Notes under the pieces: model-generated
What the model saw: only the letters and a program-made list of their open reading frames with translations
Told to the model about the DNA's origin: nothing
The model's database searches: none
From: Aestuariibaculum suncheonense
GTDB taxonomy: Bacteria; Bacteroidota; Bacteroidia; Flavobacteriales; Flavobacteriaceae
Reading direction: 5' to 3'
NCBI RefSeq assembly: GCF_014596935.1
Contig: NZ_JACVXC010000003.1
Coordinates: forward strand, 587,364 to 651,363
DNA length: 64,000 bases
Translations under genes and position numbers: made by a program
Shown here: positions 28,335 through 39,859 of the stretch, piece after piece
Layout of the letters: every line of letters starts with the position of its first letter
Position numbering within the stretch: position 1 is the stretch's first letter

Positions 28335-29096
28335 ATGAGGTTTACATTTTTAATTTATTTGTTATATATATCACTTTTTTTGAGTTGCAAACAACCGGAA
28401 TACCATCTAAAAAAAATTGAAGGTAAGCTAATACCAATCTCTGATACTCTAAGCGAAATACAGAAAATTGATAGCTTCATAGCTCCATTCCGAGCTCATA
28501 TTAATCGAGATTTAGATAGTGTTTTAGCATATTCGGCAGGTACGTATTCCAGAGATGACGGACAGCTTAACACCCCTATAGGAAACTTAATGGCTGATAT
28601 GATTTACGAACAAGCTAATCCTGTTTTTAAAAGTCGAACCGGAAAAGATATCGATATGGTTTTACTTAGTTACGGAGGTGTACGTACTATTGTGTCAAAA
28701 GGCGATATAACTACTAGAACTGCTTTTGAGCTCATGCCTTTTGAAAATACTATTTATGTAGTTGCTATGAATGCTTCACAAATAAACACCATGATACAGT
28801 ATTTATGCAAAGCAAAAAAAGCCCATCCATTCTCAAAACTTAAATTAACCGTAGATCAGGATTACCAAATTATAAACGCCACGATTAAGAACCAACCTAT
28901 AGACCAAAACAAAATCTATTATGTCGCCACACACGATTATTTATATAATGGTGGTGATAATATGACTTTTTTTAAACCAAACGATAGTCTATACAAACTT
29001 AACTACAAAGTAAGAAATGCTTTAATTGACTACTTAAAAAAAGTTGACACTATTAGCCCAAGCATTGACGACCGATTCACGCAACTCACCCTTTAA
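28335..29096 (+). CDS. 5'-nucleotidase C-terminal domain lipoprotein
   Basis: A 253-residue lipoprotein (LFLSC, Cys18) carrying only the C-terminal, substrate-binding domain of 5'-nucleotidase/UshA enzymes. Signatures are TPIGNLMADMI, SYGGVRTIVSKGDIT, FELMPFENTI and THDYLYNGGDNMTFF. The metallophosphoesterase half is a separate gene 9 bp downstream, so the two should act together outside the cytoplasm on nucleotides. I start at the ATG at 28335, which gives a proper lipoprotein signal; the upstream start at 28290 would place charged residues before it. Confidence 0.85.
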   Translation: MRFTFLIYLLYISLFLSCKQPEYHLKKIEGKLIPISDTLSEIQKIDSFIAPFRAHINRDLDSVLAYSAGTYSRDDGQLNTPIGNLMADMIYEQANPVFKSRTGKDIDMVLLSYGGVRTIVSKGDITTRTAFELMPFENTIYVVAMNASQINTMIQYLCKAKKAHPFSKLKLTVDQDYQIINATIKNQPIDQNKIYYVATHDYLYNGGDNMTFFKPNDSLYKLNYKVRNALIDYLKKVDTISPSIDDRFTQLTL

Positions 29097-29105
29097 GCAC
29101 CTATT

Positions 29106-30023
29106 ATGAAACGTAGAGATTTTATTCAACAAGCTTCGACTACCACAGCGTTAATAACTTTAGGCGGTGTCGGACTTCAATCGTTTATAAGAAAACCAAA
29201 CACAAAACAAATTACCATACTTCACACCAATGATGTGCATAGCCATATCGATCCGTTTGGTCCTGAGGACGGTAAATACCCGAATATGGGTGGTGTTGCC
29301 CGACGTGCAAGTTTAGTTGAATCCATCAGAAAAGAAAACCCGAATACTCTATTACTGGATGCCGGTGATATTTTTCAAGGGACTCCCTATTTTAATTATT
29401 ATGGAGGTGAACTGGAATTCAAACTCATGAGCATGCTAAAATATGATGCTGCAACTCTTGGGAATCACGATTTCGACAATGGTATCGACGGACTTTATGC
29501 GCAACTACCCCATGCCAAATTTGATTTTATTTGTTCTAATTACGATTTTTCAAATACGATAATGGACACACATACCAAACCTTATAAAGTTTTTATGATT
29601 GATGGTATAAAAATCGGAATTTTCGGCCTAGGTATTAAATTGAAAGGACTTGTAGATAGCGATAACTATAAAGAAACAAAATATCTAGATCCTATTGAAA
29701 CTGCTCAAGAAATGACGCGCATTTTAAAAACCGAGCAACACTGCGATTTGGTTATCTGCTTATCACACTTGGGATATTTTTATAAGGAAAAACCAGATCA
29801 TTTATGTGATTTAAAAGTAGCTGAACTTACCAAAGACATCGATTTAATTATTGGCGGACATACACATACTTTTTTACCCAAACCAACAGTAGTTAAAAAT
29901 AATGAAGGACAAAATATGCTGGTTAACCAAGTTGGCTATTGGGGAATTAACCTGGGGAGAATAGATTTTTATTTTGACTGTGATAAAAATAAATCGGCTA
30001 ACGGAACTTCTATAATCGTTTAA
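29106..30023 (+). CDS. 5'-nucleotidase-type metallophosphatase (catalytic domain)
   Basis: A 305-residue protein with a twin-arginine-like leader (MKRRDFIQQASTT, then a hydrophobic stretch). The calcineurin-like catalytic core has all metal motifs: HTNDVHSH, DAGDIFQG, TLGNHDFDNG, CLSHLG and GGHTHTF. It lacks the C-terminal domain of full-length UshA, which is supplied by the gene upstream. It likely dephosphorylates nucleotides or sugar nucleotides in the periplasm. The overlap of its 3' end with the convergent membrane gene is 4 bp. Confidence 0.9.
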   Translation: MKRRDFIQQASTTTALITLGGVGLQSFIRKPNTKQITILHTNDVHSHIDPFGPEDGKYPNMGGVARRASLVESIRKENPNTLLLDAGDIFQGTPYFNYYGGELEFKLMSMLKYDAATLGNHDFDNGIDGLYAQLPHAKFDFICSNYDFSNTIMDTHTKPYKVFMIDGIKIGIFGLGIKLKGLVDSDNYKETKYLDPIETAQEMTRILKTEQHCDLVICLSHLGYFYKEKPDHLCDLKVAELTKDIDLIIGGHTHTFLPKPTVVKNNEGQNMLVNQVGYWGINLGRIDFYFDCDKNKSANGTSIIV

Positions 30024-30757
30024 ACCAAAACATTATTTCTGTTAAAAGCACTCCCTAATGAAACATCTTCTTCATTAGTAGTTGTATACTTAAACAAAAA
30101 GTATAGAGCTGTCGCGTATAAAAGACGTTCAATAACTACAAATTCTAAATGATGCACATAATAAAGGCTTACGTAATTTAAAGCTACAGAAAACGACAAG
30201 CTAACTGTTGCTATTAAAAATTGTCCCGATTTTTTAGTTTGTGTATTCAAGTAAACTCCGAATGAAATAAAGCCCAACAAAACTAAGCTAAGGCTTTTTG
30301 CTCCGAACAACTGCAATTCGATAATACTATTAACCAAGTCTTGTAATACTTGATAAATCTGAAATAAAAAAAACAATACAATAGAAAATACACCTATTAA
30401 ATATCCTCCAACTAAAGACTGCACTTCCGATAATTTAAACTTCGGCAAAACCATTATCAACAAATACATGAAGCCTAAAAAATAAAAAACACTGGACGCT
30501 TTAATTAACGCATCGTCTTCAAAGAACAAACAAGAGGCATCACCTAAAAAAGAAAAGAGCAAAAATGCAATAAAACTGAACGTTAAATATTTGTATTTCG
30601 AAAAGTAGAGTATTAAAAATAAAGGTATAAACAACAGTAAGCTATAAGTCATGAGCGAAGTACTCGACGTCATGACCGCTATAAAACTTACAGCTATTAA
30701 TAACGACAAAGCCAACACAAAGACTTTATCGCTGATATTTGCAATCCAGTTTTTCAT
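30020..30757 (-). CDS. multi-pass membrane protein, YhhN-like
   Basis: A 245-residue protein with about seven or eight hydrophobic segments and few charged loops. The segment FLLFSFLGDASCLFF recalls the YhhN/TMEM86 family, whose members include lysoplasmalogenases, but the match is weak. The neighbouring protein at 30874 has the same size and layout and may be a paralogue. No function can be assigned from sequence alone. Confidence 0.55.
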   Translation of the reverse strand: MKNWIANISDKVFVLALSLLIAVSFIAVMTSSTSLMTYSLLLFIPLFLILYFSKYKYLTFSFIAFLLFSFLGDASCLFFEDDALIKASSVFYFLGFMYLLIMVLPKFKLSEVQSLVGGYLIGVFSIVLFFLFQIYQVLQDLVNSIIELQLFGAKSLSLVLLGFISFGVYLNTQTKKSGQFLIATVSLSFSVALNYVSLYYVHHLEFVVIERLLYATALYFLFKYTTTNEEDVSLGSAFNRNNVLV

Positions 30758-30873
30758 GGTGATTTCATAAGTAGGTTATACCAAACTTAATGAAATTTTA
30801 CATTTCATACGAAAAAACAAACACTTAATCGATGAAATACCTCAATATTTTAAATATTAAAGAGAAAATCTAT

Positions 30874-31587
30874 TTAAGATACCATATTTAATTCTTCTCG
30901 TTTCACGTCTAACAATTTGGATTGCAGATAAAAGAAGTAGAAACCAACCAAGTACAATGTAGTTGATAATAAATTAAGTAAGTTTCGTTCTGCTACATAA
31001 GTATAAGCCACCCACATCACTTCTGCAAAGACCACGCATAAAACCCCTAAAAACAAATACAACGACTTGACATTGTCCTTATAAAAATACCCTAACAGGG
31101 CTGTAGACAACAAAGATAACAACACCATATTGTAAACTAGTTCTACATAATACTCATTAGTTACCGATACAAAAGGTTTTACAATATTCTGCAAAACATA
31201 AACAATATAAACACTCAATACAGACAAGACCAATATATGAATAAAATAGTGCCTTATAAGCTGTTTAATACTGATTGATTTACAAATTTCAATCAATAAA
31301 CAAGTATAGGCCAATATATAAAGACTGTTACCTAAATAATAATCTATTCTCTTATATAATACTATATCTTCCCCAAATACTAACAGTTCAGAAACAGAAT
31401 ACAAGACTAAAAACAAAGAAAAAAATAAAGATTTGTTTTTCACCTTAACAAAGTAAACAACTGCAATGGCTGGCAGGATTAACGAGCTAGCATAATGCGC
31501 CAATTCATCACGACCTGTAACCTGAAAGAGTACAAACAAAATGTAAATTAATATAACCAAACCCTCTAATATTTTCGATTTAAGCAT
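30874..31587 (-). CDS. multi-pass membrane protein, possible paralogue of its neighbour
   Basis: A 237-residue protein with about eight predicted membrane helices, rich in Leu, Tyr and Val. I start it at the ATG at 31587 (MLKSKILEGL), because the longer frame from 31632 adds an atypical leader. Size, topology and position match the neighbouring YhhN-like protein. There is no catalytic motif. Confidence 0.6.
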   Translation of the reverse strand: MLKSKILEGLVILIYILFVLFQVTGRDELAHYASSLILPAIAVVYFVKVKNKSLFFSLFLVLYSVSELLVFGEDIVLYKRIDYYLGNSLYILAYTCLLIEICKSISIKQLIRHYFIHILVLSVLSVYIVYVLQNIVKPFVSVTNEYYVELVYNMVLLSLLSTALLGYFYKDNVKSLYLFLGVLCVVFAEVMWVAYTYVAERNLLNLLSTTLYLVGFYFFYLQSKLLDVKREELNMVS

Positions 31588-31667
31588 GATAGCAATCAAA
31601 TTCTTAAAAGCAAATATAAACAAATAATGCAATTAGACGGTAAAAAAGTACTTTTTATCGATAAAAA

Positions 31668-33674
<2,007 letters not shown>

Positions 33675-33678
33675 TTAT

Positions 33679-34542
33679 CTAATGCTTTTCTCCTTTTATC
33701 ATTCTATCTTTCTTGAAGATATCTTGTTTTAATTGAATATTTACAAAATTGTTAGCTGTTAATAAATGAATCATCTCTCGACCTAAAAATTCATTAATCT
33801 CAAAAAACAAAGCACCACCGCGTTCCAAATTTATAACAGCATATTGCGCAATCGCTTTGTAAAACAGTAACGGATTCTCATCTTTTACAAACAACGCTAA
33901 ATGCGGTTCATTATTTAACACATTAGGTTTCATCAACTGCTTTTCCTGTTCTCGTACATATGGTGGATTCGACACAATAACACTAAATTTTAAATTTTTA
34001 AAAGTGTCGCTCCAGGTTTCAGGCTTTAAAATATTAGCCTCAATAAATTCTATTGAAACATCATTCAACTCAGCATTCTGTTTAGCCATTTTTAAAGCAC
34101 CTTCGCTCACATCTAAAGCATAAACCTTGGCATTCGGTATATGTTTAGCTAACGAAATAGCAATGCAGCCACTCCCCGTACCAATATCCAGAATATTTAA
34201 TTCGGCAGAATTGGTTTTAGGCTGATGGTTCACAATCCACTCCACCAATTCTTCTGTTTCAGGGCGAGGAATCAATGTATAAGGATTCACTTTAAATGAC
34301 AATCCGTAAAATTCCGTTTCCCCTAAAATGTATTGAATCGGTTGTTCGTCTTTTAACTGCTCTAAAGCATCAAACATGGATGAATAGTTTTCAACTGCAA
34401 AATCAGTATCCATCGCCAGTTTAATTCTGGAGACATTATAAAACGATTCTATCAACAGAAAAAAGAAGCTATCAACCTCTTCTTTTCCGTAAATCGCATC
34501 TAATTCCAGATGAAACTGCTGTTGTATTTCTTTTAATTTCAT
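33679..34542 (-). CDS. prmC: release factor glutamine N5-methyltransferase
   Basis: A 287-residue methyltransferase that modifies the GGQ glutamine of peptide release factors. It has an N-terminal helical domain and a Rossmann SAM-binding core with NILDIGTGSGCIAISLA, and the active-site NPPY (residues 192-195). The PRPETEELVEW motif is typical of PrmC/HemK. It precedes ligA in a probable two-gene operon. Confidence 0.93.
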   Translation of the reverse strand: MKLKEIQQQFHLELDAIYGKEEVDSFFFLLIESFYNVSRIKLAMDTDFAVENYSSMFDALEQLKDEQPIQYILGETEFYGLSFKVNPYTLIPRPETEELVEWIVNHQPKTNSAELNILDIGTGSGCIAISLAKHIPNAKVYALDVSEGALKMAKQNAELNDVSIEFIEANILKPETWSDTFKNLKFSVIVSNPPYVREQEKQLMKPNVLNNEPHLALFVKDENPLLFYKAIAQYAVINLERGGALFFEINEFLGREMIHLLTANNFVNIQLKQDIFKKDRMIKGEKH

Positions 34543-34655
34543 AGTTTAAAAATACACTGTGCAAGTTGAAAAACGACTACTTACAGGGTTAAATCCAATA
34601 ATATCAACAGGTTATTTAACACCGTAACCATAGTCCTTTACTAACTTTAAAATGT

Positions 34656-34663
34656 TAATTTTG
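34656..34663 (+). promoter_or_regulatory. -7 box (TAATTTTG) of the LEA14-like gene
   Basis: TAATTTTG matches TAnnTTTG, 36 bp upstream of the ATG at 34700, in the gap between divergent prmC and the lipoprotein gene. Confidence 0.5.
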
Positions 34664-34699
34664 CGCAAGTGAAGATACTTAAATCCTGAAAAAAAGACC

Positions 34700-35152
34700 A
34701 TGAAACGCCTTATAATCTTATCAACAATATTAACCACCTTTTCAAGCTGTTCTGTAAAAGAAAAACCTGAATTCTTAAGAGTTGAAAACATACACGTTAC
34801 AGAATCTACTTCAAAACACATCATATTAAAAGCTGAAGCCTTATTTTTAAATCCGAATATTATTGGAGGCGCTTTAGAAACCGACGCCATCAAGATTTTT
34901 GTAAACGACAATGAAATGGGCAAGGTATCTGCCGAGCGCTTTGATGTTCCGGCCGAAAAAGAATTCTCCATTCCCTTACGAGCCGAAATTCCAACAGACA
35001 GTCTTTTTAGCGATAAAAGCCTGAGCGGACTTTTAGGTAGTTTATTCAGTAGAAAAGTAAAGGTGCAATACAAAGGAGACATTACCTATAAAGTGTTTGG
35101 ATTTTCATATACTTATAATTTAGACAAAACCGACGAGATAAAAATTAAATAA
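34700..35152 (+). CDS. LEA14-like (WHy domain) lipoprotein
   Basis: A 150-residue lipoprotein (FSSC, Cys17). The body resembles the LEA type 2/WHy domain, an immunoglobulin-like beta sandwich (LKAEALFLNPNIIGG and the following DNEMGKVSAERFDVPAEKE). Function in bacteria is unclear; related proteins are linked to stress. It starts the run that continues into ribD, a HAD phosphatase and a YigZ protein, 6 bp before ribD. Confidence 0.65.
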   Translation: MKRLIILSTILTTFSSCSVKEKPEFLRVENIHVTESTSKHIILKAEALFLNPNIIGGALETDAIKIFVNDNEMGKVSAERFDVPAEKEFSIPLRAEIPTDSLFSDKSLSGLLGSLFSRKVKVQYKGDITYKVFGFSYTYNLDKTDEIKIK

Positions 35153-35158
35153 CCACTT

Positions 35159-36163
35159 TTGAATACCCACGAATACTATATAAAACGCTGCATTGAAATC
35201 GCCAAAAACGGTTTAGGCTCTACCCGACCAAACCCCATGGTTGGCAGTGTGATTGTTTGTAACAATAAAATTATTGGAGAAGGATTCACGAGTGCTTATG
35301 GTGGTAATCATGCCGAAGTTAATGCCATCAATTCAGTAAAAGATAAAACTCTTTTAAAAGAAGCTACTATTTATGTAACGTTGGAACCTTGTTCGCATTA
35401 CGGCAAAACTCCGCCTTGCAGCGATTTAATTATCAAACACCAAATCCCTAATGTGGTAATTGGCTGTTTAGACGATAATGTGTTAGTCGCTGGCAAAGGG
35501 ATTGAAAAATTAAAGATAGCTGGATGCAATGTTACGGTGGGTGTTTTAGAAAATGAATGTAAAGCTCACCATAAGCGTTTTTTCACCTTTCATAATAAAA
35601 AACGTCCTTACATTATTTTAAAATGGGCCGAGTCTGCTGATGGCTACATCGCTCCGAAAACAAAGGAAGAACAAAAACCAGTTTGGATTACAAACACTTT
35701 TTCCAGACAGCTGGTTCATAAATGGCGCTCCGAAGAACAGGCTATTTTTGTTGGCACGAATACGGTTTTACAGGACAACCCGAGTTTAACGACCAGAAAC
35801 TGGACCGGACAACATCCGATTCGCGTAGTTATAGATGCTGAAAACAAACTCTCGAAAGACTTGTCGGTTTTTAATACCGAAGCAAAAAACATTACCATAA
35901 CTAAAAAGGATATTGATTTTTCTAGTAATGTAGCGCAACAAATTTGTGAATTACTCTACAAAGAAAACATCACCTCCATTATTATTGAAGGCGGCGCAAA
36001 AACCCTTCAAACCTTCATTGATGAGAATTTCTGGGACGAAGCACGTGTATTCACCGGAAACACCATATTTAAAAGCGGGACTAAAGCACCACAGCTTTCA
36101 GAGCGATTAACATTTGAAAATACCATTATTAACGATACCTTAAAAATATACACCAATGATTAA
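35159..36163 (+). CDS. ribD: riboflavin biosynthesis deaminase/reductase
   Basis: A 334-residue bifunctional enzyme. The N-terminal deaminase (about 1-145) has the zinc motif NHAEVNA and the PCSHYGKTPPC cluster. The C-terminal reductase has LKWAESADGY and the later IIIEGGAKTLQTF. It carries out two successive steps of flavin synthesis. It starts with TTG at 35159, 6 bp after the LEA14-like gene; no ATG in the right place is seen. The following HAD gene overlaps it by 8 bp. Confidence 0.93.
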   Translation: MNTHEYYIKRCIEIAKNGLGSTRPNPMVGSVIVCNNKIIGEGFTSAYGGNHAEVNAINSVKDKTLLKEATIYVTLEPCSHYGKTPPCSDLIIKHQIPNVVIGCLDDNVLVAGKGIEKLKIAGCNVTVGVLENECKAHHKRFFTFHNKKRPYIILKWAESADGYIAPKTKEEQKPVWITNTFSRQLVHKWRSEEQAIFVGTNTVLQDNPSLTTRNWTGQHPIRVVIDAENKLSKDLSVFNTEAKNITITKKDIDFSSNVAQQICELLYKENITSIIIEGGAKTLQTFIDENFWDEARVFTGNTIFKSGTKAPQLSERLTFENTIINDTLKIYTND

Positions 36164-36767
36164 AACCCTGATTTTCGATTTCGGGAATGTATTCATTAAC
36201 CTAGATATTGAAGGCAACTTAAAACATGCCTTAGAAAAATTTAAAATCGACGCTTTTTCTGAAGAAATGCTCGCCTTCAACAGTTTTTACGAACAAGGCT
36301 TAATTTCAACCGAAGAACTTATCGAATTTTACAGCGACAATTTTCCACATTTATCCAACGAAGAGCTTGTTGATATCTGGAATTACATGCTGAAAGATTT
36401 CCCAAAACATCGCTTAGAGTTCCTTCAGCGATTAAAAGAAGAAGAGAGATACAATCTCATCCTGTTGAGCAATACAAACGATTTACATATCGATTGGATT
36501 AAAAAACACGTACCATTTTTTGAAGATTTCAAAACCTGTTTCAATCAGTTTTACCTATCTCATGAAATTCAGTTAAGAAAACCTAATCAAGACATTTTCG
36601 AATTTGTATTAAGTCAAAACAATCTTAAAGCAAATGAATGTGTTTTTATTGACGATAATACAGATAATTGCAAGACCGCTGAAGCTTTAGGCATAAAAAC
36701 ATGGAATATCAACCCCGAAGCCGAGGATGTAACCACCTTATTTAAAACAAAAGCCAATTTATTTTAA
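36156..36767 (+). CDS. HAD-family phosphatase (YihX-like)
   Basis: A 203-residue HAD hydrolase. Motif I is FDFGNVF (nucleophile Asp8), motif II LLSNTND, and motif III-IV RKPNQDIFEF followed by FIDDNTDN. The variant DxGNV in motif I and the SNTN sequence are typical of the YihX subgroup, which dephosphorylates sugar phosphates. It overlaps ribD by 8 bp. Since the dephosphorylation step of riboflavin synthesis is carried out by HAD enzymes in some bacteria, a role there is possible but unproved. Confidence 0.85.
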   Translation: MIKTLIFDFGNVFINLDIEGNLKHALEKFKIDAFSEEMLAFNSFYEQGLISTEELIEFYSDNFPHLSNEELVDIWNYMLKDFPKHRLEFLQRLKEEERYNLILLSNTNDLHIDWIKKHVPFFEDFKTCFNQFYLSHEIQLRKPNQDIFEFVLSQNNLKANECVFIDDNTDNCKTAEALGIKTWNINPEAEDVTTLFKTKANLF

Positions 36768-36772
36768 TTGAT

Positions 36773-37381
36773 TTGGACCACTCAGATTTATACAAAACCA
36801 TAAAAGCCCCTGTCGAAGGCATATTATACAAAGACAAAAACAGCAAGTTTTTCGGTTATGCCTATCCGGTTTTAAACGACGACGAGATTAAAACGCATAT
36901 TGAAGCTTTAAAAAAAGAACACCATTCTGCCAGACACTGGTGCTACGCCTACCAAATAGGCACAGAAAACATAAGTTACCGAGCTAACGACGACGGCGAA
37001 CCGAGTAATTCAGCTGGTATGCCAATTTACGGACAAATACAATCCTTTGACGTTACCAACACTTTAATTGTAGTTGTTCGCTATTTTGGCGGGGTTAAAT
37101 TAGGGGTCGGCGGTTTAATAAGTGCATATCGCACCACTGCACAAATGACACTTGACGAAGCAACCATTATCGAAAAAACCATCAACGTCGATTTTCTTAT
37201 CACTTTTGATTATAAAAACATGAACACAGTGATGCGTGTTATTAAGGAAAAAAACTTAAATATCACGCATCAAAAATTGGAATTAGATTGTCAAATAACC
37301 ATCTCGGTTAGGAAGACCGAAGCCGAATCTGTTTTTAACACCTTCGATCATCTTTTTGAAATAAAAATAAAAGAAATTTAG
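36773..37381 (+). CDS. YigZ/IMPACT family protein
   Basis: A 202-residue protein with the IMPACT N-terminal domain: SARHWCYAYQIG, NDDGEPSNSAGMP and VVVRYFGGVKLGVGGL. Family members act in translation control or proteolysis; the bacterial role is not settled. It starts with TTG at 36773, 5 bp after the HAD phosphatase, and is the last gene of that run. It converges on the thioesterase gene. Confidence 0.88.
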   Translation: MDHSDLYKTIKAPVEGILYKDKNSKFFGYAYPVLNDDEIKTHIEALKKEHHSARHWCYAYQIGTENISYRANDDGEPSNSAGMPIYGQIQSFDVTNTLIVVVRYFGGVKLGVGGLISAYRTTAQMTLDEATIIEKTINVDFLITFDYKNMNTVMRVIKEKNLNITHQKLELDCQITISVRKTEAESVFNTFDHLFEIKIKEI

Positions 37382-37382
37382 A

Positions 37383-37781
37383 CTACTTCTTAATAGCGTC
37401 TAAAATGTATTGTGGAGCACGCATTGGACGGTTAGTTTTCATGTCTATAAACACTAAAGTCGTGCTCGCCGTTGTTAAAAGTTCACCAGCTTCATTTGTA
37501 ATTTCATAATCAAATTCAATTTTTGCTGTCGGGGTTTTTACAACTTGAGTTTTTACATTAATTACATCATCATAACACGCTGATTTTTTAAAGTTTACAG
37601 TCATTGAAACCACAGGAAGCATGACACCATTTTCTTCCATAGACTTATAAGAAATCCCAAGTTTCCTGAGCCATTCAATGCGTCCCATCTCTAGATATAG
37701 TGCGTAATTTCCGTGATAAACGACTCCCATTTGGTCGGTTTCGCCATATCGCACTCTAATTTGTATTTCGTCGATTTTCAT
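37383..37781 (-). CDS. acyl-CoA thioesterase, hotdog fold (YbgC/FadM-like)
   Basis: A 132-residue hotdog-fold protein with the 4-hydroxybenzoyl-CoA-thioesterase-like motif YGETDQMGVVYHGNYALYLEMGR, which contains the catalytic Asp. Members hydrolyse acyl-CoA esters. It is a single gene, convergent with the YigZ gene. Substrate length is unknown. Confidence 0.88.
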   Translation of the reverse strand: MKIDEIQIRVRYGETDQMGVVYHGNYALYLEMGRIEWLRKLGISYKSMEENGVMLPVVSMTVNFKKSACYDDVINVKTQVVKTPTAKIEFDYEITNEAGELLTTASTTLVFIDMKTNRPMRAPQYILDAIKK

Positions 37782-37965
37782 AAGGATTATTAAATATTTT
37801 TTTGTAGTTTCGGCAAAGGCTCGAACATGAGTAATTTTTTGGAAAAATTCAATACCCTTTTGATTTTTTTTTTAAGATTTTTGTTCACATATTTGCCGAG
37901 CCAAAGAACAACAAGAGAAAGTTTTTTTCTCGATCACAAAACTACTAAAACCCACGAAATAAACA

Positions 37966-39393
37966 ATGAGTAAAACTGCGCAAACGGTATGGAATAATTG
38001 TCTAGAATTCATAAAGGATAACATCCAACCGCAAGCTTACAAAACATGGTTTGAACCTATCATCGCAGTTAAACTCACTGACAATGCCCTGAGTATTCAA
38101 GTCCCAAGTAAGTTTTTTTATGAATGGCTTGAAGAACACTATGTTAAGATTTTAAAAGTATCTTTAACTAAAGAGTTGGGAGAAAAAGCCAAGCTGGTTT
38201 ACATTATTAAAATGGAAAACACCTATGGCAACAAGCAACCGTTTACTGAGAAGATTCCAAGTTCGAATCGTAGTGCTGTAAAATCACAGGAAGTTGATAT
38301 TCCTTTAAAGAACAAAAACCCAGAGTTACGCAATCCGTTCGTAATTCCAGGGATTAGAAACGTTAAGATTGAATCGCAATTAAATCCTAATTATAGTTTT
38401 GAAAACTTTTTAGAAGGTGATTCTAATCGTTTAGCTAGAAGTGCCGGATTAGCGGTAGCTGCTAAACCCGGAGGAACTTCGTTTAACCCTTTACTTATTT
38501 TTGGAGGTGTTGGTTTAGGTAAAACCCACCTTGTACACGCTATTGGTGTAGACATTAAAGATAAGTATCCTGAAAAAACCGTATTATACATTTCGGCTGA
38601 GAAATTTACACAACAATATATTGATTCGGTTAAGAAGAATAACAGAAATGATTTTATTCACTTCTATCAGATTATTGACGTATTAATTATTGATGACGTT
38701 CAATTCCTTTCTGGTAAAACAGGAACACAGGATGTATTCTTCCATATCTTTAACCACTTACACCAAAACGGAAAGCAGGTTATTTTAACGAGTGATAAAG
38801 CACCGGTTGATATGCAGGATATTGAACAACGTTTATTATCTCGTTTCAAATGGGGACTTTCGGCAGAATTACAAACACCGGATTTTGAAACGCGTGTTTC
38901 TATCGTGAAAAATAAATTATATCGTGATGGTGTGGATATGCCAGACGATATTATAGATTACGTAGCGAAGAATATTAAATCGAATGTACGTGAGCTTGAG
39001 GGAGCAATCATATCTTTAATTGCTCAATCTTCTTTCAACAAAAAAGAAGTTACTTTAGATTTAGCTCGCATTGTTGTTGAAAAATTCGTTAAGAATACCA
39101 AACGAGAAGTATCTATCGATTACATTCAAAAAGTGGTTTCAGATTACTTCCAGATGGATGTAAGCACCTTACAATCTAAAACGAGAAAACGTCACATTGT
39201 CCAGGCAAGACAATTAGCTATGTTTTTTGCAAAGAAATTCACAAAAGCATCGTTGGCAAGTATTGGTTCTCAAATCGGGAAACGCGATCACGCAACCGTA
39301 TTACACGCTTGTAAAACCGTAGATAATTTAACATCGACAGATAAACAATTCAAAAAATATGTCGATGATATTACAAAGAAACTGTCTGTTTAA
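37966..39393 (+). CDS. dnaA: chromosomal replication initiator DnaA
   Basis: A 475-residue DnaA. Domain I (about 1-80, AQTVWNNCLEFI), a linker, the AAA+ domain III with Walker A GGVGLGKTHLVHAIG and Walker B VLIIDDVQFLSGK, and the C-terminal domain IV with the DnaA-box-binding signature GKRDHATVLHACK are all present. It initiates replication at oriC. The upstream gap (37782-37965) holds no clear TTATCCACA-type boxes, so I do not place the origin here. Confidence 0.97.
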   Translation: MSKTAQTVWNNCLEFIKDNIQPQAYKTWFEPIIAVKLTDNALSIQVPSKFFYEWLEEHYVKILKVSLTKELGEKAKLVYIIKMENTYGNKQPFTEKIPSSNRSAVKSQEVDIPLKNKNPELRNPFVIPGIRNVKIESQLNPNYSFENFLEGDSNRLARSAGLAVAAKPGGTSFNPLLIFGGVGLGKTHLVHAIGVDIKDKYPEKTVLYISAEKFTQQYIDSVKKNNRNDFIHFYQIIDVLIIDDVQFLSGKTGTQDVFFHIFNHLHQNGKQVILTSDKAPVDMQDIEQRLLSRFKWGLSAELQTPDFETRVSIVKNKLYRDGVDMPDDIIDYVAKNIKSNVRELEGAIISLIAQSSFNKKEVTLDLARIVVEKFVKNTKREVSIDYIQKVVSDYFQMDVSTLQSKTRKRHIVQARQLAMFFAKKFTKASLASIGSQIGKRDHATVLHACKTVDNLTSTDKQFKKYVDDITKKLSV

Positions 39394-39405
39394 AAACCTT
39401 TTTAA

Positions 39406-39858
39406 ATGACTAAAATATTAATGGTTTGTTTAGGTAATATTTGCCGTTCACCATTAGCCGAGGGGATTTTAAAATCCAAACTTCCTCAAAACAACTTTAC
39501 AGTAGACTCCGCCGGAACGGCTAATTACCATTCCGGCAGTCAACCTGACCAACGCTCTATAGCTGTAGCCAGAAAATACGGATTAGATATTTCAAATTTA
39601 AAAGCACGACAATTTGTAGTTTCAGATTTCGACAGTTTTGATTATATCTATGTTATGGATGAATCGAATTATCAAAATGTGTTATCTTTAGCACGTAATG
39701 AAGACGACAAAGCAAAGGTTGAATTCATACTTAACGAAACTTACCCAAACCAAAATCACCCTGTTCCGGACCCTTACTACGGAGGAAACGAAGGTTTCGA
39801 AAACGTATATAATATGCTTGATGAAGCCTGTTCTATAATAGCAAAAAAACTAAATTAA
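39406..39858 (+). CDS. low-molecular-weight protein tyrosine phosphatase
   Basis: A 150-residue phosphatase. The P-loop CX5R motif is CLGNICRS near residue 8 (Cys8, Arg14). The general-acid Asp is in the VPDPYYGG motif. It follows dnaA by 12 bp and precedes the RsmI-like gene by 1 bp, so all may be one transcript. The substrate is unknown, with tyrosine-phosphorylated envelope or polysaccharide proteins as an inferred possibility. Confidence 0.9.
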   Translation: MTKILMVCLGNICRSPLAEGILKSKLPQNNFTVDSAGTANYHSGSQPDQRSIAVARKYGLDISNLKARQFVVSDFDSFDYIYVMDESNYQNVLSLARNEDDKAKVEFILNETYPNQNHPVPDPYYGGNEGFENVYNMLDEACSIIAKKLN

Positions 39859-39859
39859 A

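Noticed and set aside
37782..37965. Possible replication origin upstream of dnaA
   Set aside because: I saw no cluster of DnaA-box-like TTATCCACA sequences and no AT-rich unwinding array beyond normal base composition; GC-skew data would be needed.
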